Under the pieces are notes generated by a model, which saw only the letters and a program-made list of their open reading frames with translations, made no database searches and was not told where the DNA came from. The translations under genes were made by a program, and so were the position numbers. This document shows, one piece after another, positions 1 to 9,576 of a stretch of DNA of 64,000 nucleotides. Source of the DNA: Chaetomium olivaceum (Eukaryota > Ascomycota > Sordariomycetes > Sordariales > Chaetomiaceae); contig JAYWVB010000020.1 of the NCBI GenBank assembly GCA_039881045.1, positions 248,001-312,000 of the forward strand. The letters run 5' to 3'. Within the stretch, counting starts at the first letter, position 1, and each line of letters starts with the position of its first letter.

Positions 1-549
1 CGACCGGGCTGAGCACCACGAGCAGCGTGCCGCGCACCACCACTAGCCCGAGCGGCCTGGTCATCTCGTTACCCTCGTCATCTGCCAAAGTAACAAAACC
101 CGTTAGCATCGCAAGCCCACATCCCAGAATCAACACCATGCGCCCGTTGCGAAAGAGAGAAAGGGGTCTCACCTCTCAACAGCTCCTCCACCTCGTCCAG
201 AACCAAATTCATCAACGCATCATACCCCTTCAACACACCGGTCGCTAGATCTCTGTCAGCCCCTTACTTCCACGCAACCAACCAACAACCCCCCCCTCAA
301 GATAGAGGAACTTCCGAAGAGGGATAGTGAGGGAGAGGGGGGGTGGTCAAACGAACCTTCCCGCCCGCCATTAAACTTCACCGTGATCCGCTTATCCATG
401 TATTTCTTCAGGTCCAGGATGTTCTCCTTCTTCGGCCGCTCCTTGTCCTGGCCCTGGCCCTGTCCGCCGCCCCGGCCTCCTCCTCCTCCACGGCCGCCAC
501 GGCCGCCTCGCGGACCACCGTGCCCGCCGCGCTGGGGTCGGTCTGCCAT
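1..549 (-). CDS. LSM7: U6 snRNA-associated Sm-like protein LSm7 (3' end cut by window edge)
   Basis: LSm7 is one subunit of the LSm1-7 ring (cytoplasmic mRNA decapping and decay) and the LSm2-8 ring (nuclear U6 snRNA binding). Three exons can be read on the minus strand: 549-357, 244-173 and 81 to beyond position 1, all in phase. The first 40 residues or so are an Arg/Gly/Gln-rich extension. The Sm fold follows: an ILDLKKYMDKRITVKF segment, then TGVLKGYDALMNLVLDE (Sm1 motif with the Asn of the RNA-binding loop), and in exon 3 the Sm2 part with LGLVVVRGTLLVVLSPV, where the Arg-Gly of the family's RG motif is visible. The first donor is GTTCGT, slightly unusual but the only one keeping frame. 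The Gly/Arg-rich N-terminus is longer than in yeast Lsm7. The stop codon lies outside the window. Identification is firm from the Sm motifs. Confidence 0.93.
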
Positions 550-2685
550 TGTTCTGCTGGATTTGGGGGGGGGGGTTGTGTGTGAGGTTGGTGATGTGGG
601 TTTTCAGGCGATCGTAGGTGGTGCGTCGAATAAATCTAGTTGGTTGTAGGTCGTGGATCTCATGGGGAATTGGGTTGGTTTGCTCGTTCGTTCGCTCGTC
701 ACCGGTGGTGGTGGGGCTTGTTGACCAGACCCGACGCAGCTGGATTGTGAGGTGCCAAATTCTCGGGGTTGGCAGGGAACGGACCGACCCCACGATAGTG
801 GAGCTGCCGGATTTCTTGGCAGCTGTGAGCTGTGGGTGGGGTCCGCAGCGCGATCTGAGCTCGCCAAGCTTTCAGCCCTTTTTGGCGGGCGGCGCGCCAT
901 GTGATGCAGGGGTCGAAAACACCATGTGGTCCGTGCTTCTCAACAACTGACTTCAACGCTCCTGAGAATCTGGCGTTTGACGGCGCGCCAGGGTAAGAAT
1001 CTTGCTGATGCTATTAGATCTGAATTTTGGCGTAGTATATTCTGACGGGGAGTCTTGTTGTGCCATTAAATGTTCTTTCTAGCGCCACATACGCCATCTC
1101 GACTTTAATCACGGAGGAATAAGTCAACAGATGAAGCCTCCTATTTCAGAGAAGTTTGACATATGAAGGAAAGGCGCGCCCGGTTTTGTATCTCTGAGAA
1201 AATCTGTGTGATATAAAGTTGAAAGCCACAAAAAGCGCTCTTCGGCATCATCAGTGATGGGTTCCCGAGATCAATTTCATGGTTGCATTCCTTGCAATTC
1301 TCGAACTCGAGCGAAGATGCGAACCGGGAATGCCTTCTCCAAAATCTTCAAGACTTTGGTCGTAAAGATTGTTTCTCTTGACCTTTTACCGTTAACATAT
1401 CTGCAATTGAGACGATGGATAGATGACGGTCTCGCAACGTGTCCTTCGTCGCATGGACCGCATAAGCGACAGCAGTTGGTATTTAGCTAGGTGCAGGCAA
1501 TAAAGCAAGAGAATCGTCTTGCGCAAGTCACAAATGTTTATTTGACCGTATAGAAGACTTGAACCCAAACCCTCGCCAGTGCGCAAGCTCGAAACGCCCC
1601 AAGGTGGTGATGAGACTTACGAGGCAAGTGACACGGATGCTGGCACAGAGTCTTGGAGTGTGAAGAAATGTCAACCCCGGAAATAAAATGATGGTATATA
1701 AATCCTTGATGAGAATATTATGATGGTGAAAGCTGAGGCACACAAGCGCACTGCCAACTGCTGCCTAATGATGCCACTGGCTCTGGCCTTCGGTGTCGAT
1801 GGCTCGTCAAAGACTTCAGTTGTGCGCGACAGAGAAATGGCTGGCTGGTACTATTCATGTTCAATACCTATGAGATCACTAGCCATGGGAGACGACTACC
1901 TACAAGCGCATCCAGTGTACATTGCCTAACACGGTGCCCCATCTTAACAGACGCATGGTTTCAAGGAACGAAGGGTCAGGGTCATGACGACAACTCTACA
2001 AAGTCAGTCGCTTGCCGAGACTTAGCTGTGTCGTCTCTTACAACGAGTACAATAGCAGAATGCTATCTAGTAAAGGCGTGTAGTCCACGGGACTATCTAA
2101 GCGCATGGCTCGTGAGGGAACACGACATCGGTATCTTCATTCGAACTTCCAGGCCAACTTGGCAGCAAGTCTAACGATTCTTGACCGAGTGCATTTATTT
2201 GGGGCTATATAATCCTGCAACACTACGAAATTGTAGTTCACTCTTTCGAGGGGGGCTCGCTATAGTAGCAAGTCTCGGTTCTGGTTGACCCATCTCAGTT
2301 CTACTAGTAAGGAAGACCGCAACACAAACCGGTTCGTGTCCGGTGGAAGTTCTTGGCTTAGCCTACGTGCAATCCCAACTTGATGAGAACCCCGATGGTG
2401 CCCATGTAAAGAAGAAGAAGGTAGAGGGTAGTGGCTGAAGATGTCATCGGCACTGCTTGCTTAACCTACAGGCACTTGAGAAGTGATGGGGTAACTTCCG
2501 ACATAAAAGCTTAAACTCAGCACTAGGCACAGAAATCTAAGTTGTCGAGTGAGCTTCATTGGCAGTGATCCCCTGGTTCGCACCGTTGGGTGTCATGGCC
2601 CCGCAGTTTCGGGCTTCAGCCCGAGAACATGAGAGTCTCGTCACAACGGCCCAGGCGAGTGGCAACCTCAACGTCCCACCATTGA
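550..2685. other. Intergenic, LSM7 promoter side; no gene supported
   Basis: The LSM7 promoter lies at the left end and includes an 11-base G run at 565-575. Further right there are only short open frames with no recognisable domain. TATA-like sequences occur at about 1693 and 2204, but the ATGs behind them open frames of only a few codons or unconvincing ones. A short perfect hairpin (7-bp arms, about 2-nt loop) lies near 2607-2622. Confidence 0.6.
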
Positions 2686-2999
2686 ATGGCTCGCCGTTTG
2701 AAGCGGAGCCAATCCATCCTCGTCAAAAGTAGTCATATGAGACGCTTTAATCTCCTGAAACCTGTATTTTAGGTATTGCAGTCCGGGGTGCCCAAACCGA
2801 CGCGGACGCAATGGAGTCAGTAGGTGACCTTGGTGATGAAATGCGGAGGATGATTGCATCGCCAGTCCAAGGAGGCTTCATAGGCAGCAGGGGTAGGGGA
2901 GGGGTGGTGAACACTGATCGGCCCCCTCCGAGTACGAAACTGAAGAAAGGGGTATTGGGTATTCCCGAAAGCAAAAGCCAAACATCTCAAGCGCTCTAG
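2686..2999 (+). CDS. Candidate small two-exon gene, 86 residues, unknown function
   Basis: An ATG at 2686 opens 43 nt of coding sequence ending at a GTAGTC donor (2729). A 53-nt intron ends at a GCAG acceptor (2780-2781), and the frame continues from 2782 to a TAG at 2997-2999. The joined frame is in phase and gives 86 residues: a basic start, an acidic middle (MESVGDLGDEMRRMI) and a Gly/Arg-rich stretch. A TATA-like CATAAAAG lies near 2500. No family is recognised. Codon third positions are less GC-rich than in the neighbouring genes, which argues against it or for a recent origin. Intron length and phase fit fungal genes, but chance cannot be excluded. Confidence 0.28.
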
Positions 3000-3663
3000 T
3001 CATGGCGTGGCCTCGGGGATAGTGCCAATGCGATCATTGCTGGCGATCAGTGTCCTGCAGAGGAGTACGACCTGGAAGTTACCTACCACCTTGTCGAGTC
3101 CACGGGGTCCCTCCCCCCTTTGGCCTCCGGTCCAACCCGAGCCGGCCCTTGCTCGCCGCCTCCTTCACACATGACGCTGGCCCCTCTCCACAAACCAAAA
3201 ACTCAAGGCAACACTTCCAGATCGGGTAATCTGCAATCCAATCTGTCCACGACAGAAAACATCCAAACACCTTGCACCCTACCATTTCCAACAAAGAAAA
3301 GGGTTGCACATGGTCTGAACAAAGGGCGGAAGCATCATCCAGACTATTCAAACCTTATCGGTAGGGCCTATAAGAACCTGACATGGCGACTGCTCATCAC
3401 TGCCCGATCACAACTCGCCTGAGGGGGTTGTCTCACCGAGGAGGGAGGTGCTGTAGATGGACTTTCGTGCAGCCTCAAGGTTCCGTGCCATGAAGATGTT
3501 ATGTTTCATACGGGAGGGGGAGGCGTAAAGAGGAACATGTGACGTCCGTGTGAGTGTCTAGGAAGGAGCTCAGTTTGACATGAAGCAAGGTAAGGTAGTC
3601 CTCATGCTGCATCCTGATTACTTGATGGGGGTGAAGGGCGGGCACGTTCCCCCCAACCTCTGG

Positions 3664-3671
3664 TTTAAATA
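3664..3671 (+). promoter_or_regulatory. TATA-like element of the SET-domain gene
   Basis: TTTAAATA followed by a long C/T-rich tract and no noticed ATG until 4242. If used, the 5' leader would be about 540 nt. This is placement by sequence only. Confidence 0.3.
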
Positions 3672-4172
3672 CCGTTGGCCCCCCTGGCTCTCTTCCCGCT
3701 CAACCCGCTTCCCTTTTCTTCTCCTCCACAAACCACTCACACCTTCGCTCCCCCACCCCTGTCCTCCCGAACACACCTATTTACTATTGTGGGTATTGTT
3801 CCTGCAGCCATTTGCACCGAACGCTTGCATTGCAGACTCCGCACACGTCGCCATCCTGACGCGTTGTCTTGCAATTGATCGTCCGCTTCCTTTTTTCCTC
3901 CTCAACCCTCACTTGCAACGCCGTGCAGGCACTAATACCACTTTTCTTTTGGAGCTTCCCACCTCCATCACCCGCCTTACACCTCACCCTTTTCTGCTTT
4001 TGTTGCATCGGACCCGCGCCACATCTGTGAGGCCCGCCTAAATCGACCACTCACTCTCAGCTCAAGCCGCCTCGCCGAGCTGCTGACTCGCCCTGTCCCA
4101 CGCGTTTGCATTCCTGCATTCTGCCGACCGAGCATCTTGCATCTCGCACCAACCTTAACCAACTCCACCACG

Positions 4173-4214
4173 AATCACGAATCACGCATCACGCATCACA
4201 CATCACACATCCAC
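4173..4214 (+). repeat. Tandem heptamer (AATCACG/CATCACA type), about six units, in a 5' leader
   Basis: Six consecutive 7-mers of the pattern (A/C)ATCAC(G/A), the last degenerate, end 27 bases before the ATG of the SET-domain gene. The array lies in the inferred 5' untranslated leader. It contains no ATG. Confidence 0.75.
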
Positions 4215-4241
4215 CATTTACATACTACGATAACCACAACA

Positions 4242-7114
4242 ATGGCCTCCATTGAGGCAGCACCAATAATGGCTGAGCTTGACTCGCTATTATGCGGTTC
4301 GAGCTTCTCAAGCAACGATGCAACAGACTCATCGTCGTCGAATTTCACATCCATGAGTTCCACCCCGCCAACCACCGTGTCGGCCGACAGCATGTCGCTG
4401 GCTTCAGAGCCAGATCACCCCAAAGCAGACATCGCCACCGCGTCTAACATTGAAGCCGTCATCACTGTCACTTCGGCCCTCGAAACCGAGATTGACCAGC
4501 AAAGTTCCGGTCAGCAGACCCCGATAGCCGATGATGCCATTGTTGTCGCAGAACCGCCACCACCTGAACTATCCCCCGCGAGTCGCCCTCGACGGGCCCG
4601 ATCCAGCCTCCCGGTTTACAACCTTTCCAAGCTCACGGGCACCGATGTGCACGGGAAGCGCAAGTCGAAGGGGGACACGGTACTAGAGAAGCGACGGCGC
4701 ACTATCTCAGATGGGACAACAGCCAATTTTGGCGATTTGGACGCGACAAAATTGGGCGATGCGCTGGCAAAAGCCAGTCAAACGACCAAGACCGAAGTTG
4801 ACGCGTCGAGGGTCAAGCGGTCAAGCGCCGTTCTCCATACCCCGAAAAGCGCGCGAATCGCTAAAAAATCGTCTTTAAGCCCTGCGCCAGTGCATTTGAC
4901 GCGTCGCGCGACGCGTCTTTCAGGGGCTTCTGCCGAGACTCTTACCTCCAAGTTGTCCACCCTCAGCAAGCGGGTAAGAAGGCTATCGAAAAGGCGGTTA
5001 GCAAACTACCTCGCGAGCTCTTGCGATTGAAGGATACGGATGAGTTTGCGCACATCGACACGCGCCCGGTTCGGTACACAGTTTGGAGCAACGGCAAATA
5101 TATTGAGGTCGACCCTTCGCAGGAGACCCCTGCGCCTCAGCCACCCCGGAAGAAGGTCAAGGTTGACGAGGATGCCGTCAATGGCGAGGAAAAGCCTGCA
5201 GAAGAAGAGCAGAAAGCTGCTGCGCCGGCGGTTAAGAAGCCGCGCGTGAAGAAGTGGCTGGAAAAGGGTCTCTACGCCGGGCAGGAGGCACCCTTGGACA
5301 TTTTCAAGGGCCTGAATGCTCAAGAAAAGAAGAAACTGGCCGCACTCCCAGAGCTGTTGCCGAGCGGAAAGCCTAACCACACCTTTCCGCAGCCCATGTA
5401 CAACGGCTTGCGTGTCCTCATCAACGGGCGTGATTTCAAGCTACCTTTTGACGTTTGCCACCCACTTCCTCCAGGCCAGCCGAAGCCTGCTGCGTATCGC
5501 ACCATGACAAAGAGTGAGTTTTCATGCCAGCCTGATGGTCATAATATGACAGAGTGTTGACTGACTGTGTTTCTAGATCGTTTTGTCGGGGATGCAGCTT
5601 CGTACTGGAAAAAGACGCCTCATTTTGGGGATTTTGCGTCCCGGTGCGTTTGCCGGCCCGAAGACGGTTGCGGTGAGGACTGTCAAAATCGCATCATGCT
5701 GTACGAGTGCGATGACACGAACTGCAACTTCGGCAAGGACCATTGCCAAAACCGCGCGTTTCAGGACTTGCAGGAGCGCACCAAGAAGGGCGGCCGGTAC
5801 CGCGTCGGTGTGGAGGTTGTCAAGACGGGTGACCGCGGCTACGGCGTCCGCAGCAACCGCTGTTTCGAACCCAACCAAATTATCATGGAATACACGGGCG
5901 AAATCATTACGGAGGCGGAATGTGAGCGCCGGATGAACGAAGAGTACAAGGATAATGAGGTCAGTTTTCTTCTACATTTCGTTTGCCCCAGTAAGTGTCT
6001 GATGGACGACTGACCTTTGCAGTGTTATTATCTCATGTCCTTTGACCAGAACATGATCATCGACGCAACCACCGGTAGTATCGCGCGGTTCGTCAACCAC
6101 TCATGCTCGCCCAACTGCCGGATGATCAAGTGGATCGTGGGCGGCCAGCCCCGCATGGCCCTGTTTGCAGGAGACCGCCCCATCATGACGGGCGAGGAAC
6201 TCACATACGACTATAACTTTGACCCCTTCTCGGCTAAGAACGTGCAGAAGTGTCTCTGTGGTAGTCCCAACTGCAGGGGCGTGTTGGGTCCCAAGCCCAA
6301 GGAGGTGAAAGTGCCCAAGCCGCCCAAGGAGGACAAGAAGACAAAGAAGACGTCTTCCAAGACATCCAAGGTTTCGACCAAGGTTTCGTCCAAGGTCACC
6401 ATCAAAACTTCCGTCAAGACATCCGCCAAGACATCAACCAAGCGGAAGCTCAAGGATGCTTTTGAGTTTGACGGCGACGACGAAGAGGATGCCAAGACGG
6501 TCAAGAAGCGGAAGGTCAAGCCCGCAACCGGCCTCAAGCGGACTCTCTCGTCGGTGAGCGTCAAGGTCGCAAAGAGCGCAGCCAAGGGAGCAGCCAAGGG
6601 CGCGGTCACCATCAAGCGGACCGCGGCAAGCATCTCGGTGGCTGCGAAGAAGAAAACGACGGCGGCAGCCAAGGTGACCAAGACGACGGCCACCAAGGCC
6701 ACCAAGACGGCAACCTCGGTCCGGCGTGCCCTTGGCGGCGGCGCCTCCAAGAAGGCCCCCGGGAAGAAGACGACGGTTGCGGCAAGCGCGAAAACCAAGA
6801 CCAAGCCCAAAGCCGCCGTCCCGTCCCGCAGCCCGAGCTTGACGATCGTCGCGGCCGGCACCTCCTCACCCGCCGTCCAGCAGAGCGAGGCCAAGGCTGT
6901 CTCGACACCGGTTTCGTCCTCCAAGAAGGACCTGCTCAAGCTGACCATCACGTCAAGCGCTGGCAAGACGTCTTCGCGGAAGGTGACTCCTTCCCGCAAG
7001 GCCCTCGAGTCGGGTTTGTTGGTCGGGAGCCCAGCGTCGGCCAAGTCGGTCAAGGTGACTGCTGCGGCGAAGGGTGTGTCGAAGATTAAGTTGGTTGGCC
7101 CCGCTGCGAACTAA
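4242..7114 (+). CDS. ash1: Histone H3K36 methyltransferase, ASH1-like (AWS-SET-postSET)
   Basis: A nuclear SET-domain lysine methyltransferase using S-adenosylmethionine. Exons: 4242-4973, 5033-5513, 5577-5959, 6023-7114, giving 895 residues. The start follows ACA at -3 and is the first ATG of a clean leader. A Ser/Thr-rich N-terminus leads to a conserved block (FAHIDTRPVRYTVWSNGKY). Next come a Cys-rich AWS module (about 425-470), SET (about 478-600, with RFVNHSCSPNC and GEELTYDYNF) and a post-SET CLCGSPNC (610-616). The last 270 residues are a Lys/Ala/Thr/Ser-rich basic tail. There is no WW or SRI domain, which separates it from Set2 and favours ASH1. The first intron (59 nt, GTAAGA..AAG) is doubtful: its sequence also reads as good coding in another frame (GKKAIEKAVSKLPRELLRL), so one missing G at 4972-4974 is an alternative that would add about 20 residues. 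Family certain, ASH1 assignment likely. Confidence 0.88.
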
Positions 7115-9202
7115 GGCTGGGGCGTCCATCTGCTTGGTTTGGTGGAGGATGCAAAGGGCGTGTACAATCTCGGTGTGTACGAAAGAAGGAAGAGGGGGCA
7201 GAAGAAGTAGGCGTCAAGGGAGGGGTGGCATTTCCGGGTTTGCTACGGCGTTACTTTGCTTGCAAGTCGGTTGCTACTATTACGCGGGGACAGGTGGGAA
7301 AGGAAACGAAGGGAATAGGGGAAACTTGGTGTTTCCTATTTTCCCTTTGGCAGGTTGAGGGGGGTTTATCCTCGTCATGTGACGTGGATTGGGGGGGGGG
7401 GATAGACCCAGGGTACGGTACGGGTTTGCTTTGGTATGCCATGCATATTAATGTTCCTCGTGGGGGAATAAGGGCATCATGGGATTTCTTTCTTATTATC
7501 GCGGGATCAGAGGGGCCGTCATGGCCTCTTCTTTATGGCGTTCAACATGGGTCATTATCAATTTTACACTAGGCAAAGACGGAAATGTCATTTTCAACAA
7601 ACTGTTATCCCACCAGGCACTCCAGGGTTTCTGATTGTTGGGTTCTTCCTCCCAACCAAAAAGGAGAACCCAGGATGCGGCGCGGCACAGAACCCCCTCC
7701 CGCGCCTCGCTCGGTGAACATAGCCTAGGTAATGCATAGGTAAACGATTTGCACACCGAGCACGTCCCTGCTTGGAGGTTAAGCGATGCAGGTGCTGTGA
7801 CCTTGCCTTGACCTGGCCTTGTTCCGCGGAAAAAGGAAACGGCTCGGTAAGGTAGGTACGAAGTACATGTATGTACATACAAGTAATCATCGTCCATATG
7901 GGTTGGTTGGACATTCCACGTGGCATTTCCCATGTTTTGCGGTTGCGTTGCCGGGAGGTTGGCACGGTTGGTTGGTATGGAAGGTAAGGTGAGGTGACAC
8001 CCGCCAGAATGGTTTGGTACACCGAGGTCCATCTCGGTCCCGGCGCCGGGGAGGGGGCCCGAGAGTTTGTTCGCACGACCTCACGATTCCAGGTTGGTGG
8101 TTGGCTGGTTGGTTGGATGGTTAGGCTCCCCTGCCAATGCATATGCACATCACTGCAATTCCACATGTTGTGTGATTGCATCATTCAAATTTCCAGTATT
8201 CCTGTCATCGCAAGCGCGCGTTGGGACCAGCCAGCAAGGTGTTTTGGGGTGTGGGGTCCGGCCGGGCTGTGCACCCCGCAGAGCGCCCCGGTGTTCAGAT
8301 CCTGACGGAGTGGAGCGGCGGGGCCCGGTAACTATGTAAGATAGATACGTAAAAGCTGTAAAGTCCTGTATTCATGGATGTTGATGTTGGGAAATGGAAC
8401 CTCTGTAATAAGTTGCTTGTCCATCTGAGTGATGGTTCAATAAGTTTGGTTTGAAGATGGAAGAGCAAGCAAGAGTGCGAAATCCCAAGTGGGACTGGAG
8501 ATGGATAACTCCACCTGTAAAAGGCAATGCGGGAGAAGTTCAGCCTGAGCTGAAGTGCTACCAAGGAGGGAGTCTCGCAGCTTACACCTCAAGCGGTAAC
8601 GGGCGAGGCTGCACCAAGAAAACGCGGTGACCGAATTAGGTCCTGGGCATACTGGTAACTACCTAACAAACATACTGAAAGTTAGCCTCGGTAGATAAAT
8701 AAATGCTGATTGACCTGTGGCACGTCGTGGAAGGATGTTGCCCACACCGCTGCAACGGCACGTCAGCAGCTAGGTTGAAGCCGAGAAAATTGACCATAGG
8801 CAACAAGTTACCTAGCGTCATTACCAACAAGACGGGCAGGCAGCTCGTGAGAGTAAAGAAGACGATATCTATAAACACCGGAAACTCTATCTATCTAATA
8901 TCAATGAAAGACCCACGCAACCGCAGCCGCCCCTGTCGCTGAAGGATTCAAGCTCGCGCCCATGCTTCTAAAGTCTAGTCTAGGGTGTACCGTGCTCCGT
9001 GTTTCCAGTGACCGAAATGTAGAACCTCCCCGTCCCTTCTATATGGTAGTGCCCGCGAAAAAGAAACAACTCCAAACCAAACAAACACCCTGAGCCGAAC
9101 CAGCCGTAACCAACTCAATCGATAAAAGTGCCGTCCAATGTGAAGATGAGATAACGACAGGCGTTGTGATTCATGACCCCTTGCGCCGAAAATCCGTTTC
9201 TC
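7115..9202. other. Intergenic, no gene supported
   Basis: The 3' flank of the SET gene is followed by about 2 kb with an 11-base G run (7391-7401) and short GGTAGGTAC/GTACATAC-type words around 7845-7885. Several open frames exist on both strands, none with a domain or plausible composition. Confidence 0.6.
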
Positions 9203-9419
9203 TTAACGGTTGGAATAGGGCAAGGTGATCCTTTCACAATCTCTGCAGCGTGGATGATTGCAGTTCGTGCACCAGTCATCGAAACGGCAGCTATGAGGGC
9301 CGTCGCCGCAGTCATGCTGTTTCGGTGTTAGCATACCAGGTTTGTATTATGAGGAGTATGACCCTTACACAATACCACTTGCGCTCCCCTTGGCCCTTGC
9401 TGCTTGATTCCCTGGGCAT
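9203..9419 (-). CDS. Small cysteine-rich, probably zinc-binding protein, 54 residues, two exons
   Basis: Exon 1 (9419-9369) and exon 2 (9316-9203) flank a textbook fungal intron of 52 nt: GTAAGG donor, GCTAAC branch site, ACAG acceptor. The joined frame gives a basic 15-residue start, then seven Cys in 28 residues: C17-x2-C20-x6-C27-x5-C33-x2-C36-x4-C41-x2-C44. The core reads KWYCHDCGDGPHSC and WCTNCNHPRCRDC. CxxC pairs separated this way suggest one or two small zinc knuckles or ribbons, perhaps for nucleic-acid or protein binding; this is inference. A TATAAA lies 152 bases upstream and the region between is C/T-rich. Start context (ATC ATG C) is acceptable. The function is unknown. The gene is easy to miss because neither exon is long and another frame covers exon 2. 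The combination of splice signals, TATA box and Cys pattern makes chance unlikely. Confidence 0.8.
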
Positions 9420-9570
9420 GATGCTTGAGAGGTGTGTTTGCGGTGAATGTTTGGTGTTATGAGAGTTGAAGATTCGGAGAGAACGGAGACGATATGTAGA
9501 TGATGTTGACGAACTAGAGATGTCGATAGGGATCTGGGTAGAGAGACATGGAAACAGACGAGAGCGCGAG

Positions 9571-9576
9571 TTTATA
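9571..9576 (-). promoter_or_regulatory. TATA box of the 54-residue Cys-rich gene
   Basis: TATAAA on the minus strand, 152 bases before the ATG at 9419, followed by a C/T-rich leader. Confidence 0.6.

Larger units (their letters stand above)
3000..4241. other. Intergenic plus promoter and 5' leader of the SET-domain gene
   Basis: Left of about 3600 nothing is recognised. From about 3670 the plus strand is strongly pyrimidine-rich, as in many filamentous-fungal promoters, and no ATG was noticed between about 3640 and 4242, which suits a long clean 5' leader. A TATA-like TTTAAATA lies at 3664-3671. The last part of the leader contains a heptamer repeat at 4173-4214. Confidence 0.6.

Noticed and set aside
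6211..7053. 280-codon minus-strand frame opposite the SET-gene tail
   Set aside because: Antisense shadow of the Lys/Ala/Thr-rich coding tail; Leu/Val-rich only because of that codon use.
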